A stretch of 6,379 bases of DNA from Candidatus Muproteobacteria bacterium (GTDB lineage: Bacteria > Pseudomonadota > Gammaproteobacteria > Acidiferrobacterales > Sulfurifustaceae), in NCBI GenBank assembly GCA_023266455.1, contig JAHFQD010000116.1, forward strand, positions 1 through 6,379. The letters are read 5' to 3'. Of this stretch, positions 1 to 6,103 are shown piece by piece. Under the pieces are notes generated by a model. That model searched no databases and was not told the origin of the DNA. It saw only the letters and a program-made list of their open reading frames with translations. Each line of letters opens with the position of its first letter. Positions within the stretch are counted from its first letter, which is position 1. Made by a program: the position numbers and the translations under genes.

Positions 1-2003
1 TCACCAATCGGCTCATCGTTAAATTTCACGATGCCGCTGTAAATCGTGCGACAACGCTATCCGCTGCCCACGTTGCGACGCTAAACGCTGCCGGTGGCGT
101 GCAACTGACGCATTGGCGCCCTATGTCCGGCGATGCCCAGGTAATGCGACTGCCGCAGAATATGCGACGCGCAGACGTCGAAGCGATTGCGCAACGATTG
201 CGTGCTAGCCCCGACGTCGCTTACGCGGAACCGGATTACCGTCTCTATCCCGCCCACGGCGATACTCCCCCAAGCGATCCGTACTACGGTTTGCAATGGT
301 CGTTTAAACCCTCGGCCACTGAAATCGGCGGCGCGGATATTGAAGAGGCCTGGAGCGTCACCGTCGGCGCTGCCGGCGTCACCGTCGCCATGATCGATAC
401 CGGTTTACTGCCGCACGCCGACATCAACGCCGCGCGCGTCGCGCCGGGTTACGACTTCATCAGCGTCGACACGAACCCGGACGGCAGCACAACGCCGTGG
501 ACCGCGAACGACGGCGATGGTCGCGACGCCAACCCCGCCGATCCCGGCGACTGGACGACGGCCAACGATTGCTTCGACGGTTGGCAAGGCAATATCAGTT
601 CCTGGCACGGGACACACATCGCCGGCATCATCGGCGCCAGCGGTGACAACGGTATCGGCATCACCGGTATCAATCTAAATTCGAAATTACCTCCGGTACG
701 CGTGCTCGGCCGATGCGGCGGCTATACGTCCGACATCGTCGATGCCATTCGTTGGTCCGCTGGGTTAGCCGTCAGCGGTGTGCCGGCGAACGCCAACCCG
801 GCCAAGGTGCTGAACCTGAGTCTCGGGGGCACCGCGTCCTGTGGCGGTGCGTTTCAAGACGCCGTCGACGCGGCCACTGCAGCGGGCGCGGTACTCATCG
901 TCGCCGCCGGCAACGAAAACGTCGACGCCGTAAACAGTCGTCCGGCGAACTGCAACAACGTTGTCACCGTCGCGGCGACGAATCGCTCCGGCGACAAAGC
1001 GTCGTACAGCAACTTCGGCAGCCGCGTAAAAATCGCTGCGCCGGGTGGCGACATCGGCAACGGCATCGTATCGACGCTCAACAACGGTACGACAACGCCC
1101 ATCGCCAGTCCCGGCGGCGACATTTATGTGAGCTACATGGGCACGAGCATGGCCGCACCGCACGTCTCCGGTGTGGCATCGTTGATGCTGTCGGTCAATC
1201 CATCGCTAACGCCAGCACAGATATCGCAAAAACTGCAACGATCCGCGCGACCGTTTCCTGCCGGCTCGTCCTGCACCACGGCTAACTGCGGTGCCGGCAT
1301 GTTGAACGCCAACGCCGCCGTGCATTGCGCGCAAGGCGGTCATACGCCAACCGCAAACGCTGGTAGCGCACAATCGGTTAACCCCGGCGTGGCGGTGACG
1401 CTCGCCGGTTATTCGCCGGACGATTGCGCGACGGCATTCAGTTGGACGCAGACGGCGGGTGCGACGGTTACGTTGACCGGCGCCAACAGCGCGCATCCGA
1501 GCTTTACCGCGCCGGCGCCATCGGGACCGCTCACGTTCCGCTTGGTGTTGAGCAACGACGACGGTATCAACAGCACTGCCGCGACGGTTGTTGTGACGGT
1601 GAACAACGTGGCGCCTGTGTTGGTGCCGATCGGCAATAAATCGATCAATCAAAACGCGACGTTGAATTTCACCGTCAGCGCGTCGGACGCCAACGGCACG
1701 ACACCGATATTAAGCGCGTCGTCATTACCTACTGGCGCGACGTTCAACGCGGCGACCGGCGCCTTCAGTTGGACGCCGACCGCAAGCGGTAGCTTTCCGG
1801 TAACGTTTATCGCCACCGACGCCGCCGACGGCAACCTGAAAAGCCAACAAACCGTCACCGTCTCGGTGCAAGCCCAAGGCGGTGGAGATAGCGGCGGCGG
1901 TGGAGGCGGCTGTAGTTTAGGCAGCGGCGACAAGTTCGATCCGACCTTGTTGATTTTGGCGCTCATCGCGGTCGCGATGCAGCGGCGGCGACGCGCCGCT
2001 TAA
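1..2003 (+). CDS. Secreted S8 (subtilisin-like) serine peptidase, 5' partial
   Basis: The reading frame is open from base 3 to the TAA at 2001-2003, giving 666 visible residues. The signal peptide and the first part of the propeptide lie upstream of the window, so the GTG at 99 is not the start. Residues 1 to about 85 resemble an I9-type inhibitory propeptide (NRLIVKFHD near the start, DVAYAEPDYRL near the end). The catalytic triad is complete: Asp132 in AMIDTG (bases 396-398), His202 in HGTHIAG (606-608) and Ser382 in GTSMAAPH (1146-1148). The oxyanion Asn304 is in AAGNEN (912-914). Several cysteines in the catalytic domain suggest disulfides and an extracytoplasmic site. Two beta-rich domains follow, at about 449-533 (PKD/Ig-like, starting PTANAG) and 538-622 (putative Ig domain with SLPTGATF and GAFSWTP). 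The protein ends in a Gly-rich sorting tail. Substrate unknown; the family degrades extracellular protein. The family call is firm; the individual Ig-like domain names are less so. Confidence 0.95.
   Translation, partial: TNRLIVKFHDAAVNRATTLSAAHVATLNAAGGVQLTHWRPMSGDAQVMRLPQNMRRADVEAIAQRLRASPDVAYAEPDYRLYPAHGDTPPSDPYYGLQWSFKPSATEIGGADIEEAWSVTVGAAGVTVAMIDTGLLPHADINAARVAPGYDFISVDTNPDGSTTPWTANDGDGRDANPADPGDWTTANDCFDGWQGNISSWHGTHIAGIIGASGDNGIGITGINLNSKLPPVRVLGRCGGYTSDIVDAIRWSAGLAVSGVPANANPAKVLNLSLGGTASCGGAFQDAVDAATAAGAVLIVAAGNENVDAVNSRPANCNNVVTVAATNRSGDKASYSNFGSRVKIAAPGGDIGNGIVSTLNNGTTTPIASPGGDIYVSYMGTSMAAPHVSGVASLMLSVNPSLTPAQISQKLQRSARPFPAGSSCTTANCGAGMLNANAAVHCAQGGHTPTANAGSAQSVNPGVAVTLAGYSPDDCATAFSWTQTAGATVTLTGANSAHPSFTAPAPSGPLTFRLVLSNDDGINSTAATVVVTVNNVAPVLVPIGNKSINQNATLNFTVSASDANGTTPILSASSLPTGATFNAATGAFSWTPTASGSFPVTFIATDAADGNLKSQQTVTVSVQAQGGGDSGGGGGGCSLGSGDKFDPTLLILALIAVAMQRRRRAA
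1881..2000 (+). other. C-terminal protein-sorting/anchor signal, JDVT-CTERM-like
   Basis: The last 40 residues of the S8 peptidase form a three-part tail. First comes a Gly-rich linker (GGGDSGGGGGG) ending in a single Cys (codon 1911-1913) and CSLGSG. Next is FDPTL followed by a short hydrophobic segment (LLILALIAVAM). Last is a cluster of four arginines before the stop. This is the plan of tails recognised by intramembrane proteases (GlyGly-CTERM, MYXO-CTERM, JDVT-CTERM and similar). From memory, the Cys plus FDPTL before the membrane segment fits JDVT-CTERM best; such tails are thought to be cut by a glutamic-type intramembrane protease. The class assignment is a recollection. The tripartite architecture is directly visible. 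Confidence 0.65.
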
Positions 2004-2028
2004 GTTAAGCGTCTGTTCGGCGTACCTC

Positions 2029-2061
2029 GCGGCGCGGCGTCTCTCGACCCGCGCCGCTTTT
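2029..2061 (+). terminator. Rho-independent terminator after the S8 peptidase gene
   Basis: A perfect 9-bp GC-only stem pairs bases 2029-2037 (GCGGCGCGG) with 2049-2057 (CCGCGCCGC). The loop is 11 nt, and TTTT follows at once (2058-2061), then CTT. It begins 25 bases after the peptidase stop codon and lies well before the next start, so it should end the peptidase transcript. Confidence 0.8.
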
Positions 2062-2071
2062 CTTGTAACAT
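2044..2071 (+). promoter_or_regulatory. Weak candidate sigma70 promoter for the PfkB kinase gene
   Basis: TCGACC (2044-2049, 4 of 6 matches to TTGACA) is separated by 16 bp from TAACAT (2066-2071, a fair -10 box). Transcription would start near 2078, leaving a leader of about 25 nt with no obvious Shine-Dalgarno sequence. The -35 box lies in the terminator loop and its right arm. The matches are modest and could be chance. Confidence 0.3.
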
Positions 2072-2104
2072 ACACGCCCCACAACAACCCGCGTCGCTAC
2101 TCCT

Positions 2105-3037
2105 ATGACCGCCTTGAGCTGCGGCTCGTTCGCTTACGACACCATCATGGTGTTTCACGATCGTTTTAAAAATCACATCTTGCCGGAGAAGGTTCATATC
2201 CTGAATGTGTCGTTTCAAGTGCCGGAGATGCGGCGCGAGTTCGGCGGATGCGCGGGCAACATCGCGTACAACTTGAAGCTGCTCGGCGGTCAACCGCTGC
2301 CGCTCGGCACCGTGGGCCGCGACTTCGGTCCGTATGCGGAGTGGATGGATCGCTGCGGCATCGATCGCAGCCACATCAAGATTTGCGACGACAGCTACAC
2401 TGCGCAAGCGTTCATCACCACGGACCAAGACGATAACCAGATCACCGCGTTTCATCCCGGCGCCATGAACCGCTCGCACGAAGTGCGCGTTGCTAAAAGC
2501 AACGGCGTAAAAATCGGCATCGTATCGCCGGATGGGCGCACCGGCATGATCGAACACGCGCGCCAATTCGCCGAGGCCGACATTCCGTTTATTTTCGATC
2601 CCGGTCAGGGCATGCCGCTATTCGACGGTAACGATCTCATTGGTTTTCTGAAACAAGCGACTTGGGCCACGCTCAACGACTACGAAGCGGAACTCATGCA
2701 GAAGCGTACCGGCAAAACGCTGAAAGAGCTGGCGGGTTACGTTAAAGGACTGGTCGTCACGCTCGGCGGACAAGGTTCGCGTGTTTACGCCGGCGGCGAA
2801 ACGATCGACGTTCCGACCGCGCCGGTCAGCGCCGTCAACGACCCGACCGGTTGCGGCGACGCGTATCGCGCCGGATTGTTATACGGATTAATGAACGATA
2901 TAGATTGGAAAACCACGGGACGCATCGCCTCGCTCATGGGCGCGATCAAAATCGAGCAACCCGGCACGCAGAACCACACCATCACGCGCGACGCCTTTCA
3001 GGAACGCTTTAAGCGCAGTTTCGGCTACGCGCTTTAA
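2105..3037 (+). CDS. PfkB-family carbohydrate/adenosine kinase
   Basis: This 310-residue cytoplasmic protein is of the ribokinase/PfkB fold, transferring phosphate from ATP to a sugar or nucleoside hydroxyl. The first signature region is at residues 46-61 (FGGCAGNIAYNLKLLG). An N-x-x-E motif involved in Mg/phosphate handling is at 191-194 (NDYE). The nucleotide-binding stretch VVTLGGQGSRVY is at 217-228. The second PfkB signature, DPTGCGDAYRAG, is at 246-257, with Asp252 as the expected catalytic base. Length is normal for the family. The ATG at 2105 is the first start after an in-frame TAA at 2066-2068. No clear Shine-Dalgarno precedes it, so the mRNA may have a short, weakly initiating leader. 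Hairpins on both sides suggest a single-gene unit. Substrate cannot be read from sequence; proteins of this look are often annotated adenosine kinase or simply carbohydrate kinase. Confidence 0.93.
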   Translation: MTALSCGSFAYDTIMVFHDRFKNHILPEKVHILNVSFQVPEMRREFGGCAGNIAYNLKLLGGQPLPLGTVGRDFGPYAEWMDRCGIDRSHIKICDDSYTAQAFITTDQDDNQITAFHPGAMNRSHEVRVAKSNGVKIGIVSPDGRTGMIEHARQFAEADIPFIFDPGQGMPLFDGNDLIGFLKQATWATLNDYEAELMQKRTGKTLKELAGYVKGLVVTLGGQGSRVYAGGETIDVPTAPVSAVNDPTGCGDAYRAGLLYGLMNDIDWKTTGRIASLMGAIKIEQPGTQNHTITRDAFQERFKRSFGYAL

Positions 3038-3046
3038 AAATTTTAC

Positions 3047-3075
3047 CGCCGCGGGCGCCCCGACCCGCGGCGTTT
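3047..3075 (+). terminator. Probable terminator after the PfkB kinase gene
   Basis: A perfect 9-bp stem pairs 3047-3055 (CGCCGCGGG) with 3064-3072 (CCCGCGGCG) around an 8-nt loop. Only three T's follow (3073-3075, then G), so release may be inefficient. An AAAAATTTT tract sits just before the hairpin (3036-3044). It starts 10 bases after the kinase stop codon. Some read-through into the ferritin-like gene is possible. Confidence 0.6.
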
Positions 3076-3125
3076 GAACGATTTGTACCCCGAGACGATC
3101 TAACGAAGGCGGAAAACTACACGCT

Positions 3126-3132
3126 AAAGGGA
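3126..3132 (+). promoter_or_regulatory. Ribosome-binding site that fixes the ferritin-like gene start
   Basis: AAAGGGA lies 7 nt before the ATG at 3140. A second in-frame ATG at 3149 (Met4, giving MSKPFLTD, which looks like the usual family N-terminus) would be 16 nt away, too far. The upstream ATG is therefore preferred, and the protein carries a three-residue extension (MNK). Confidence 0.7.
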
Positions 3133-3139
3133 TCGTCCA

Positions 3140-3697
3140 ATGAACAAAATGAGCAAGCCGTTTCTTACCGACATTAAAACCCTGCGCCAACGCGCGCGCC
3201 AACACATCGAACAAGGCGCGGTCACGCCCGGTTACAACGCGGATCGCGAGACTGTCGTACGTTTGCTCAACGAAGCGCTGGCGACCGAAATCGTCTGCGT
3301 CTTGCGCTACAAACGCCATTACTTCATGGCCGAGGGCATCAATGCCCAGAGCGTCGCCGACGAATTCCTCGAGCACGCAAACGAGGAACAGTTGCATGCT
3401 GATCAAATTGCAGAACGAATCGTGCAATTGGGCGGCGAACCCAATCTTTCGCCCGAGGGCATCCTCACGCGCAGTCACGCAGAGTACGTCGAAGGCGACT
3501 CGTTGCTCGACATGATCAAGGAAGACCTGGTCGCCGAGCGCATCGCCATCGACAGCTACCGAGAAATAGTGACCTACCTCGGCAACGACGACCCCACGAC
3601 ACGGCGCTTGATGGAAGAAATTCTCGCGAAAGAGGAAGAACACGCCGACGATCTGGTCAGCCTCCTCGGACAACTAGGCGCCAACGGCGGATCGTAA
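3140..3697 (+). CDS. Ferritin-like/bacterioferritin-family di-iron protein
   Basis: This 185-residue, all-helical, soluble protein is of the ferritin-like superfamily and is probably involved in iron oxidation and storage or protection from iron-driven oxidation. The ligand set matches bacterioferritin: Glu50 (helix A), Glu83 and His86 in an E-x-x-H (helix B), Glu133 in DLVAE (helix C), and Glu165 and His168 in a second E-x-x-H (helix D). In bacterioferritin the residue after the helix-B Glu is the haem-ligating Met; here it is Gln84, so haem binding in the classic way is not expected. About 30 residues precede helix A (TDIKTLRQRARQHIEQGAV), longer than in bacterioferritin and typical of a proteobacterial subgroup often labelled bacterioferritin. 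Hairpins on both sides suggest a single-gene unit. No convincing promoter or Fur site was seen. Assembly state (24-mer or 12-mer) cannot be told from sequence. Confidence 0.9.
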   Translation: MNKMSKPFLTDIKTLRQRARQHIEQGAVTPGYNADRETVVRLLNEALATEIVCVLRYKRHYFMAEGINAQSVADEFLEHANEEQLHADQIAERIVQLGGEPNLSPEGILTRSHAEYVEGDSLLDMIKEDLVAERIAIDSYREIVTYLGNDDPTTRRLMEEILAKEEEHADDLVSLLGQLGANGGS

Positions 3698-3737
3698 GCG
3701 CGCGACACCCGCACCCGTTCATTTCCAAATTTTTTTT

Positions 3738-3791
3738 CGCGACGCGCGTGGAACAACTCGTGTTCCACGCGCACTCGTCGCGTACTTTTTT
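3738..3791 (+). terminator. Strong Rho-independent terminator after the ferritin-like gene
   Basis: An 11-bp perfect stem pairs 3744-3754 (GCGCGTGGAAC) with 3762-3772 (GTTCCACGCGC); an A-T pair extends it to 12 bp with a 5-nt loop. A second helix below it pairs 3738-3743 (CGCGAC) with 3777-3782 (GTCGCG), leaving a 4-nt bulge. TAC then T6 (3786-3791) follows. This isolates the ferritin-like gene from nrdJ. The T8 run before the hairpin (3730-3737) does not make it bidirectional, since the opposite strand would need A's there. Confidence 0.9.
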
Positions 3792-3811
3792 CTTGACGAG
3801 AAATTTTTTTT
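3789..3811 (+). terminator. Possible second, weak terminator hairpin
   Basis: TTTCT (3789-3793) pairs with AGAAA (3799-3803) around a 5-nt loop and is followed at once by T8 (3804-3811). The stem is short and AT-rich, so it would be weak alone. Placed directly behind the strong terminator, it may act as a back-up, or the stretch may simply be AT-rich spacer. Confidence 0.35.
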
Positions 3812-3843
3812 CTGCCTCCTTATGACACGCACATGAAAATTTG

Positions 3844-3872
3844 TTGACACCACAATAACCGGGGACTAGAGT
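3844..3872 (+). promoter_or_regulatory. Sigma70-type promoter of nrdJ
   Basis: A perfect -35 box TTGACA (3844-3849) is followed after a 17-bp spacer by TAGAGT (3867-3872, 4 of 6 matches to TATAAT). Transcription would start near 3879-3880, giving a leader of about 95 nt before the nrdJ ATG at 3975. The AT-rich tract upstream (about 3785-3845) could serve as an UP element. This is the best promoter in the window. Confidence 0.7.
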
Positions 3873-3877
3873 TCTCG

Positions 3878-3902
3878 CGAACCACAAGATGTTGTGGTTT
3901 CG
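3878..3902 (+). repeat. Inverted repeat at the nrdJ transcription start
   Basis: AACCACAA (3880-3887) and TTGTGGTT (3892-3899) are perfect 8-bp inverted arms around GATG. Two more pairs (CG 3878-3879 with CG 3901-3902) follow past one bulged T. In DNA this could be an operator covering about +1 to +20. In RNA it would be a stable 5' hairpin, perhaps protecting the transcript. The same CCACAA word also occurs at 3850-3855 inside the promoter spacer. It does not match the NrdR box consensus as I remember it. Confidence 0.6.
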
Positions 3903-3905
3903 AAG

Positions 3906-3967
3906 TTCCAAGCACCCCCAGGCGGGGCCATCAGTAGGACCCGCATCACCTCAAGCGCCTTTGGAGG
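3906..3967 (+). promoter_or_regulatory. Structured 5' leader of nrdJ able to pair its ribosome-binding site
   Basis: By eye the leader folds into stacked helices. TTCCAA (3906-3911) pairs with TTGGAG (3961-3966, one T-G wobble). AGGCG (3920-3924) pairs with CGCCT (3956-3960). GGGCC (3925-3929) pairs with GGACCC (3937-3942, with A3939 bulged). The 3' strand 3956-3966 is continuous, and the 5' strand has one 8-nt bulge (GCACCCCC). The outer helix includes the Shine-Dalgarno bases. An alternative pairing of CCTC (3949-3952) with GAGG (3964-3967) also covers it. Folding that masks the ribosome site suggests translational control. I cannot assign it to a known riboswitch class, and no energy calculation was possible. 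Confidence 0.45.
3963..3967 (+). promoter_or_regulatory. nrdJ Shine-Dalgarno sequence
   Basis: GGAGG lies 7 nt before the ATG at 3975, near-ideal for initiation. It supports that start. It also lies in the 3' strand of the leader helix described at 3906-3967, so access may be controlled. Confidence 0.85.
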
Positions 3968-3974
3968 GCAGTAG

Positions 3975-6095
3975 ATGGAAGCCGCAAAGATCCAAGCATT
4001 CTCCGCTTTCGTTGAGATCCCCCTGCAACCCGCCTCATACGACATCTGGGATAAGAAATACCGTCTCAAGACCAAGACCGGTGAAGCCGTGGACCAGGAA
4101 ATTCGCGATACCTTTCTTCGGGTGGCGCGCGCGCTGGCCGAGGTCGAACGACCTGAGAAGCGCGAGCTCTGGTTCGAGAAGTTCTTATGGGCTTTGGACA
4201 ATGGCGCCATCCCTGCCGGCCGCGTGACCTCTAACGCCGGCGCGCAAGATCATAAGCCGGCGACCAGCACTATTAACTGCACTGTCTCGCGCATCGTGCC
4301 GGACTCGATGGACGGCATCCTGGCTTCGGTTCACGAAGCCGGCCTGACGCTGAAAGCGGGTTGCGGTATCGGTTACGAATTCTCGACCTTGCGCCCCCGC
4401 GGCGCCTTCGTCAGCGGCGCCGGCGCGCATACCTCCGGCCCGCTCTCTTTTATGGATATCTTTAATGCCATGTGCTTCACCGTGTCCTCGGCTGGTGGCC
4501 GACGCGGCGCGCAGATGGGCACCTTCGATATCGCGCACCCGGACGTGATGGACTTCATCCGCGCCAAGCGCGAAGACGGGCGGCTGCGCCAGTTCAACCT
4601 CTCCTGCCTGATCACCGACGAGTTCATGCAGGCGGTGAAGAACGACGAATCTTGGGACTTGATGTTCCCGGCCAATAAGTTCGAATACGAAGACTCCAGC
4701 GCCAACATGGTTTGGCGCTACTGGCCGACGACCGAAGGCTACGTCACCAACAACATCGGCCAAGTCGCTTGTCGCATCTACCGCACCGTGCCGGCGCGCC
4801 GGTTGTGGGATGTGATCATGGCGTCTACTTATGATTTCGCCGAACCGGGCTTCATCCTCATCGACCGCATCAATGAGATGAACAATAACTGGTTCTGCGA
4901 AAACATCCGCGCTACTAATCCTTGCGGCGAGCAACCATTGCCGCCTTATGGATCTTGCCTGCTGGGCTCGGTCAATCTCACCAAGTTCGTCGAACATGCG
5001 TTCACCGAACAGGCACGATTCAATTGGGACAAGTACCGCGAGGTCGTCGGTATCTTCACGCGCATGTTGGATAACGTCGTGGAAGTGAACGGCTTACCGC
5101 TGGCGCAGCAACGTCATGAGATCGAATACAAACGCCGTCACGGTATGGGCTTCTTAGGTCTCGGTTCGACGCTCACCATGCTTACGATGAGGTACGGCTC
5201 GCCGGAATCGCTCGAGTTCACCGATCGCGTGTCGCGCGAGATGGCTGAAGTGGGTTGGGAAATCGGCGTGGAGCTGGCGAAGGAGAAAGGACCGGCGCCG
5301 ATTCTGGAAGAAGAGTTCACCGTCAGCGAAGAAATGCTCGCCAAGCGTCCGGAGATGAAGCGCGACGGCTTCAAAGCCGGCGACAAAGTGCGCGGCAAAG
5401 TGTTGATGGCGAAGTACAGTCGCTACATGCAGCAGTTCGATCGCAAGATCACCAACGAGATCGTGCGTCACGGTTGCCGCTTCACACATCACACCTCCAT
5501 CGCGCCCACAGGAACGATCTCGCTCTCGCTCGGAAACAACGCCAGCAACGGCATCGAACCTTCCTTCGCACATAAGTATTCGCGCAACGTCATCCGCGAA
5601 GGCAAGAAGTCGAAAGAAAAGGTCGATGTGTTTTCTTTTGAATTGCTCGCCTACCGCACATTGATCAACACCAGCGCCGACCCAGACACGCAAGACGAGA
5701 AGAACCAGCTACCCGACTACTTCGTGGCCGCCGACGACATCTCGCCGCGCGAGCACGTCGATATTCAAGCCGCCGCGCAAAAATGGGTCGATTCGTCGAT
5801 TTCCAAGACCGCCAACGTGCCGACGAACTTCCCGTATGACGAATTCAAAGACATCTATATGTACGCCTATGACAAAGGCCTCAAAGGATGCACGACTTTC
5901 CGCTTCAATCCGGAAGCGTTTCAGGGCGTCTTGGTGAAGGAAAAAGATCTCGAGAACACGCTGTACCGTTTCGAGTTGTCCAACGGCGAAACCGTGGAAG
6001 TGAAAGGCAACGCAGAGATCGAATACGACGGCGAGACCCATACCGCTGCGAATCTCTACGACGCATTGAAAGAAGGCTACTACGGAAGATTCTAG
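3975..6095 (+). CDS. nrdJ: Adenosylcobalamin-dependent (class II) ribonucleotide reductase, NrdJa-type catalytic subunit
   Basis: This 706-residue cytoplasmic enzyme reduces ribonucleotides to deoxyribonucleotides using a thiyl radical made from adenosylcobalamin; it needs neither oxygen nor a di-iron subunit. The radical-site motif N-P-C-G-E is at 315-319, with Cys317 as the thiyl residue and Asn315 and Glu319 as partners. The redox pair is most likely Cys102 (in NCTVS) and Cys328, the latter 11 residues after Cys317 as in Thermotoga NrdJ. Other family marks are APTGTIS (510-516), SSISKTANVP (607-616) and GLKGCTTFR (635-643). There is no N-terminal ATP-cone; only a short N-terminal domain precedes the barrel. 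No cysteine follows Cys639, so the usual C-terminal CxxC tail that re-reduces the active site is absent. This matches NrdJa of split NrdJa/NrdJb enzymes such as in Pseudomonas aeruginosa. The start is supported by GGAGG 7 nt upstream. Confidence 0.97.
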   Translation: MEAAKIQAFSAFVEIPLQPASYDIWDKKYRLKTKTGEAVDQEIRDTFLRVARALAEVERPEKRELWFEKFLWALDNGAIPAGRVTSNAGAQDHKPATSTINCTVSRIVPDSMDGILASVHEAGLTLKAGCGIGYEFSTLRPRGAFVSGAGAHTSGPLSFMDIFNAMCFTVSSAGGRRGAQMGTFDIAHPDVMDFIRAKREDGRLRQFNLSCLITDEFMQAVKNDESWDLMFPANKFEYEDSSANMVWRYWPTTEGYVTNNIGQVACRIYRTVPARRLWDVIMASTYDFAEPGFILIDRINEMNNNWFCENIRATNPCGEQPLPPYGSCLLGSVNLTKFVEHAFTEQARFNWDKYREVVGIFTRMLDNVVEVNGLPLAQQRHEIEYKRRHGMGFLGLGSTLTMLTMRYGSPESLEFTDRVSREMAEVGWEIGVELAKEKGPAPILEEEFTVSEEMLAKRPEMKRDGFKAGDKVRGKVLMAKYSRYMQQFDRKITNEIVRHGCRFTHHTSIAPTGTISLSLGNNASNGIEPSFAHKYSRNVIREGKKSKEKVDVFSFELLAYRTLINTSADPDTQDEKNQLPDYFVAADDISPREHVDIQAAAQKWVDSSISKTANVPTNFPYDEFKDIYMYAYDKGLKGCTTFRFNPEAFQGVLVKEKDLENTLYRFELSNGETVEVKGNAEIEYDGETHTAANLYDALKEGYYGRF

Positions 6096-6099
6096 GGGA
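6094..6099 (+). promoter_or_regulatory. Ribosome-binding site overlapping the nrdJ stop codon
   Basis: AGGGGA begins within the nrdJ TAG stop (6093-6095) and lies 4 nt before the ATG at 6104. The spacing is short but usable. Overlap with the stop codon suggests translational coupling of the downstream ORF to nrdJ, and there is no terminator in the 8-base gap. Confidence 0.55.
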
Positions 6100-6103
6100 C
6101 TAT

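Noticed and set aside
99..101. GTG as start codon of the S8 peptidase
   Set aside because: The same frame is open to the window edge, and the residues before it (NRLIVKFHD and on) are typical propeptide, so the gene begins upstream.
3074..3104. Promoter for the ferritin-like gene (TTGAAC then TCTAAC)
   Set aside because: The spacing of 19 bp and the poor -10 box make it no better than chance, so it was not listed as a feature.
2888..3673. Minus-strand open frame of 261 codons across the kinase end and the ferritin-like gene
   Set aside because: It overlaps two well-supported genes and two terminators on the other strand and shows no family motif.
3841..3900. NrdR boxes upstream of nrdJ
   Set aside because: No pair of sites resembling the remembered ACACWATATATWGTGT consensus was found; the inverted repeat present has a different sequence.
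3878..3974. Full cobalamin riboswitch
   Set aside because: Only the 3' box has a partial match. The other conserved blocks and the length of about 200 nt are missing, so only the weaker B12-box-like note is kept.
3889..4227. Plus-strand open frame of 112 codons starting in the nrdJ leader
   Set aside because: It has no ribosome-binding site and runs out of frame through the nrdJ 5' end. Its translation looks like random low-complexity sequence.
4185..4997. Long open frame on the minus strand (270 codons)
   Set aside because: It lies wholly inside nrdJ, which has full family motifs. Its translation is rich in His/Arg/Val/Ala, as expected from a shadow of GC-rich codons, with no recognisable domain.
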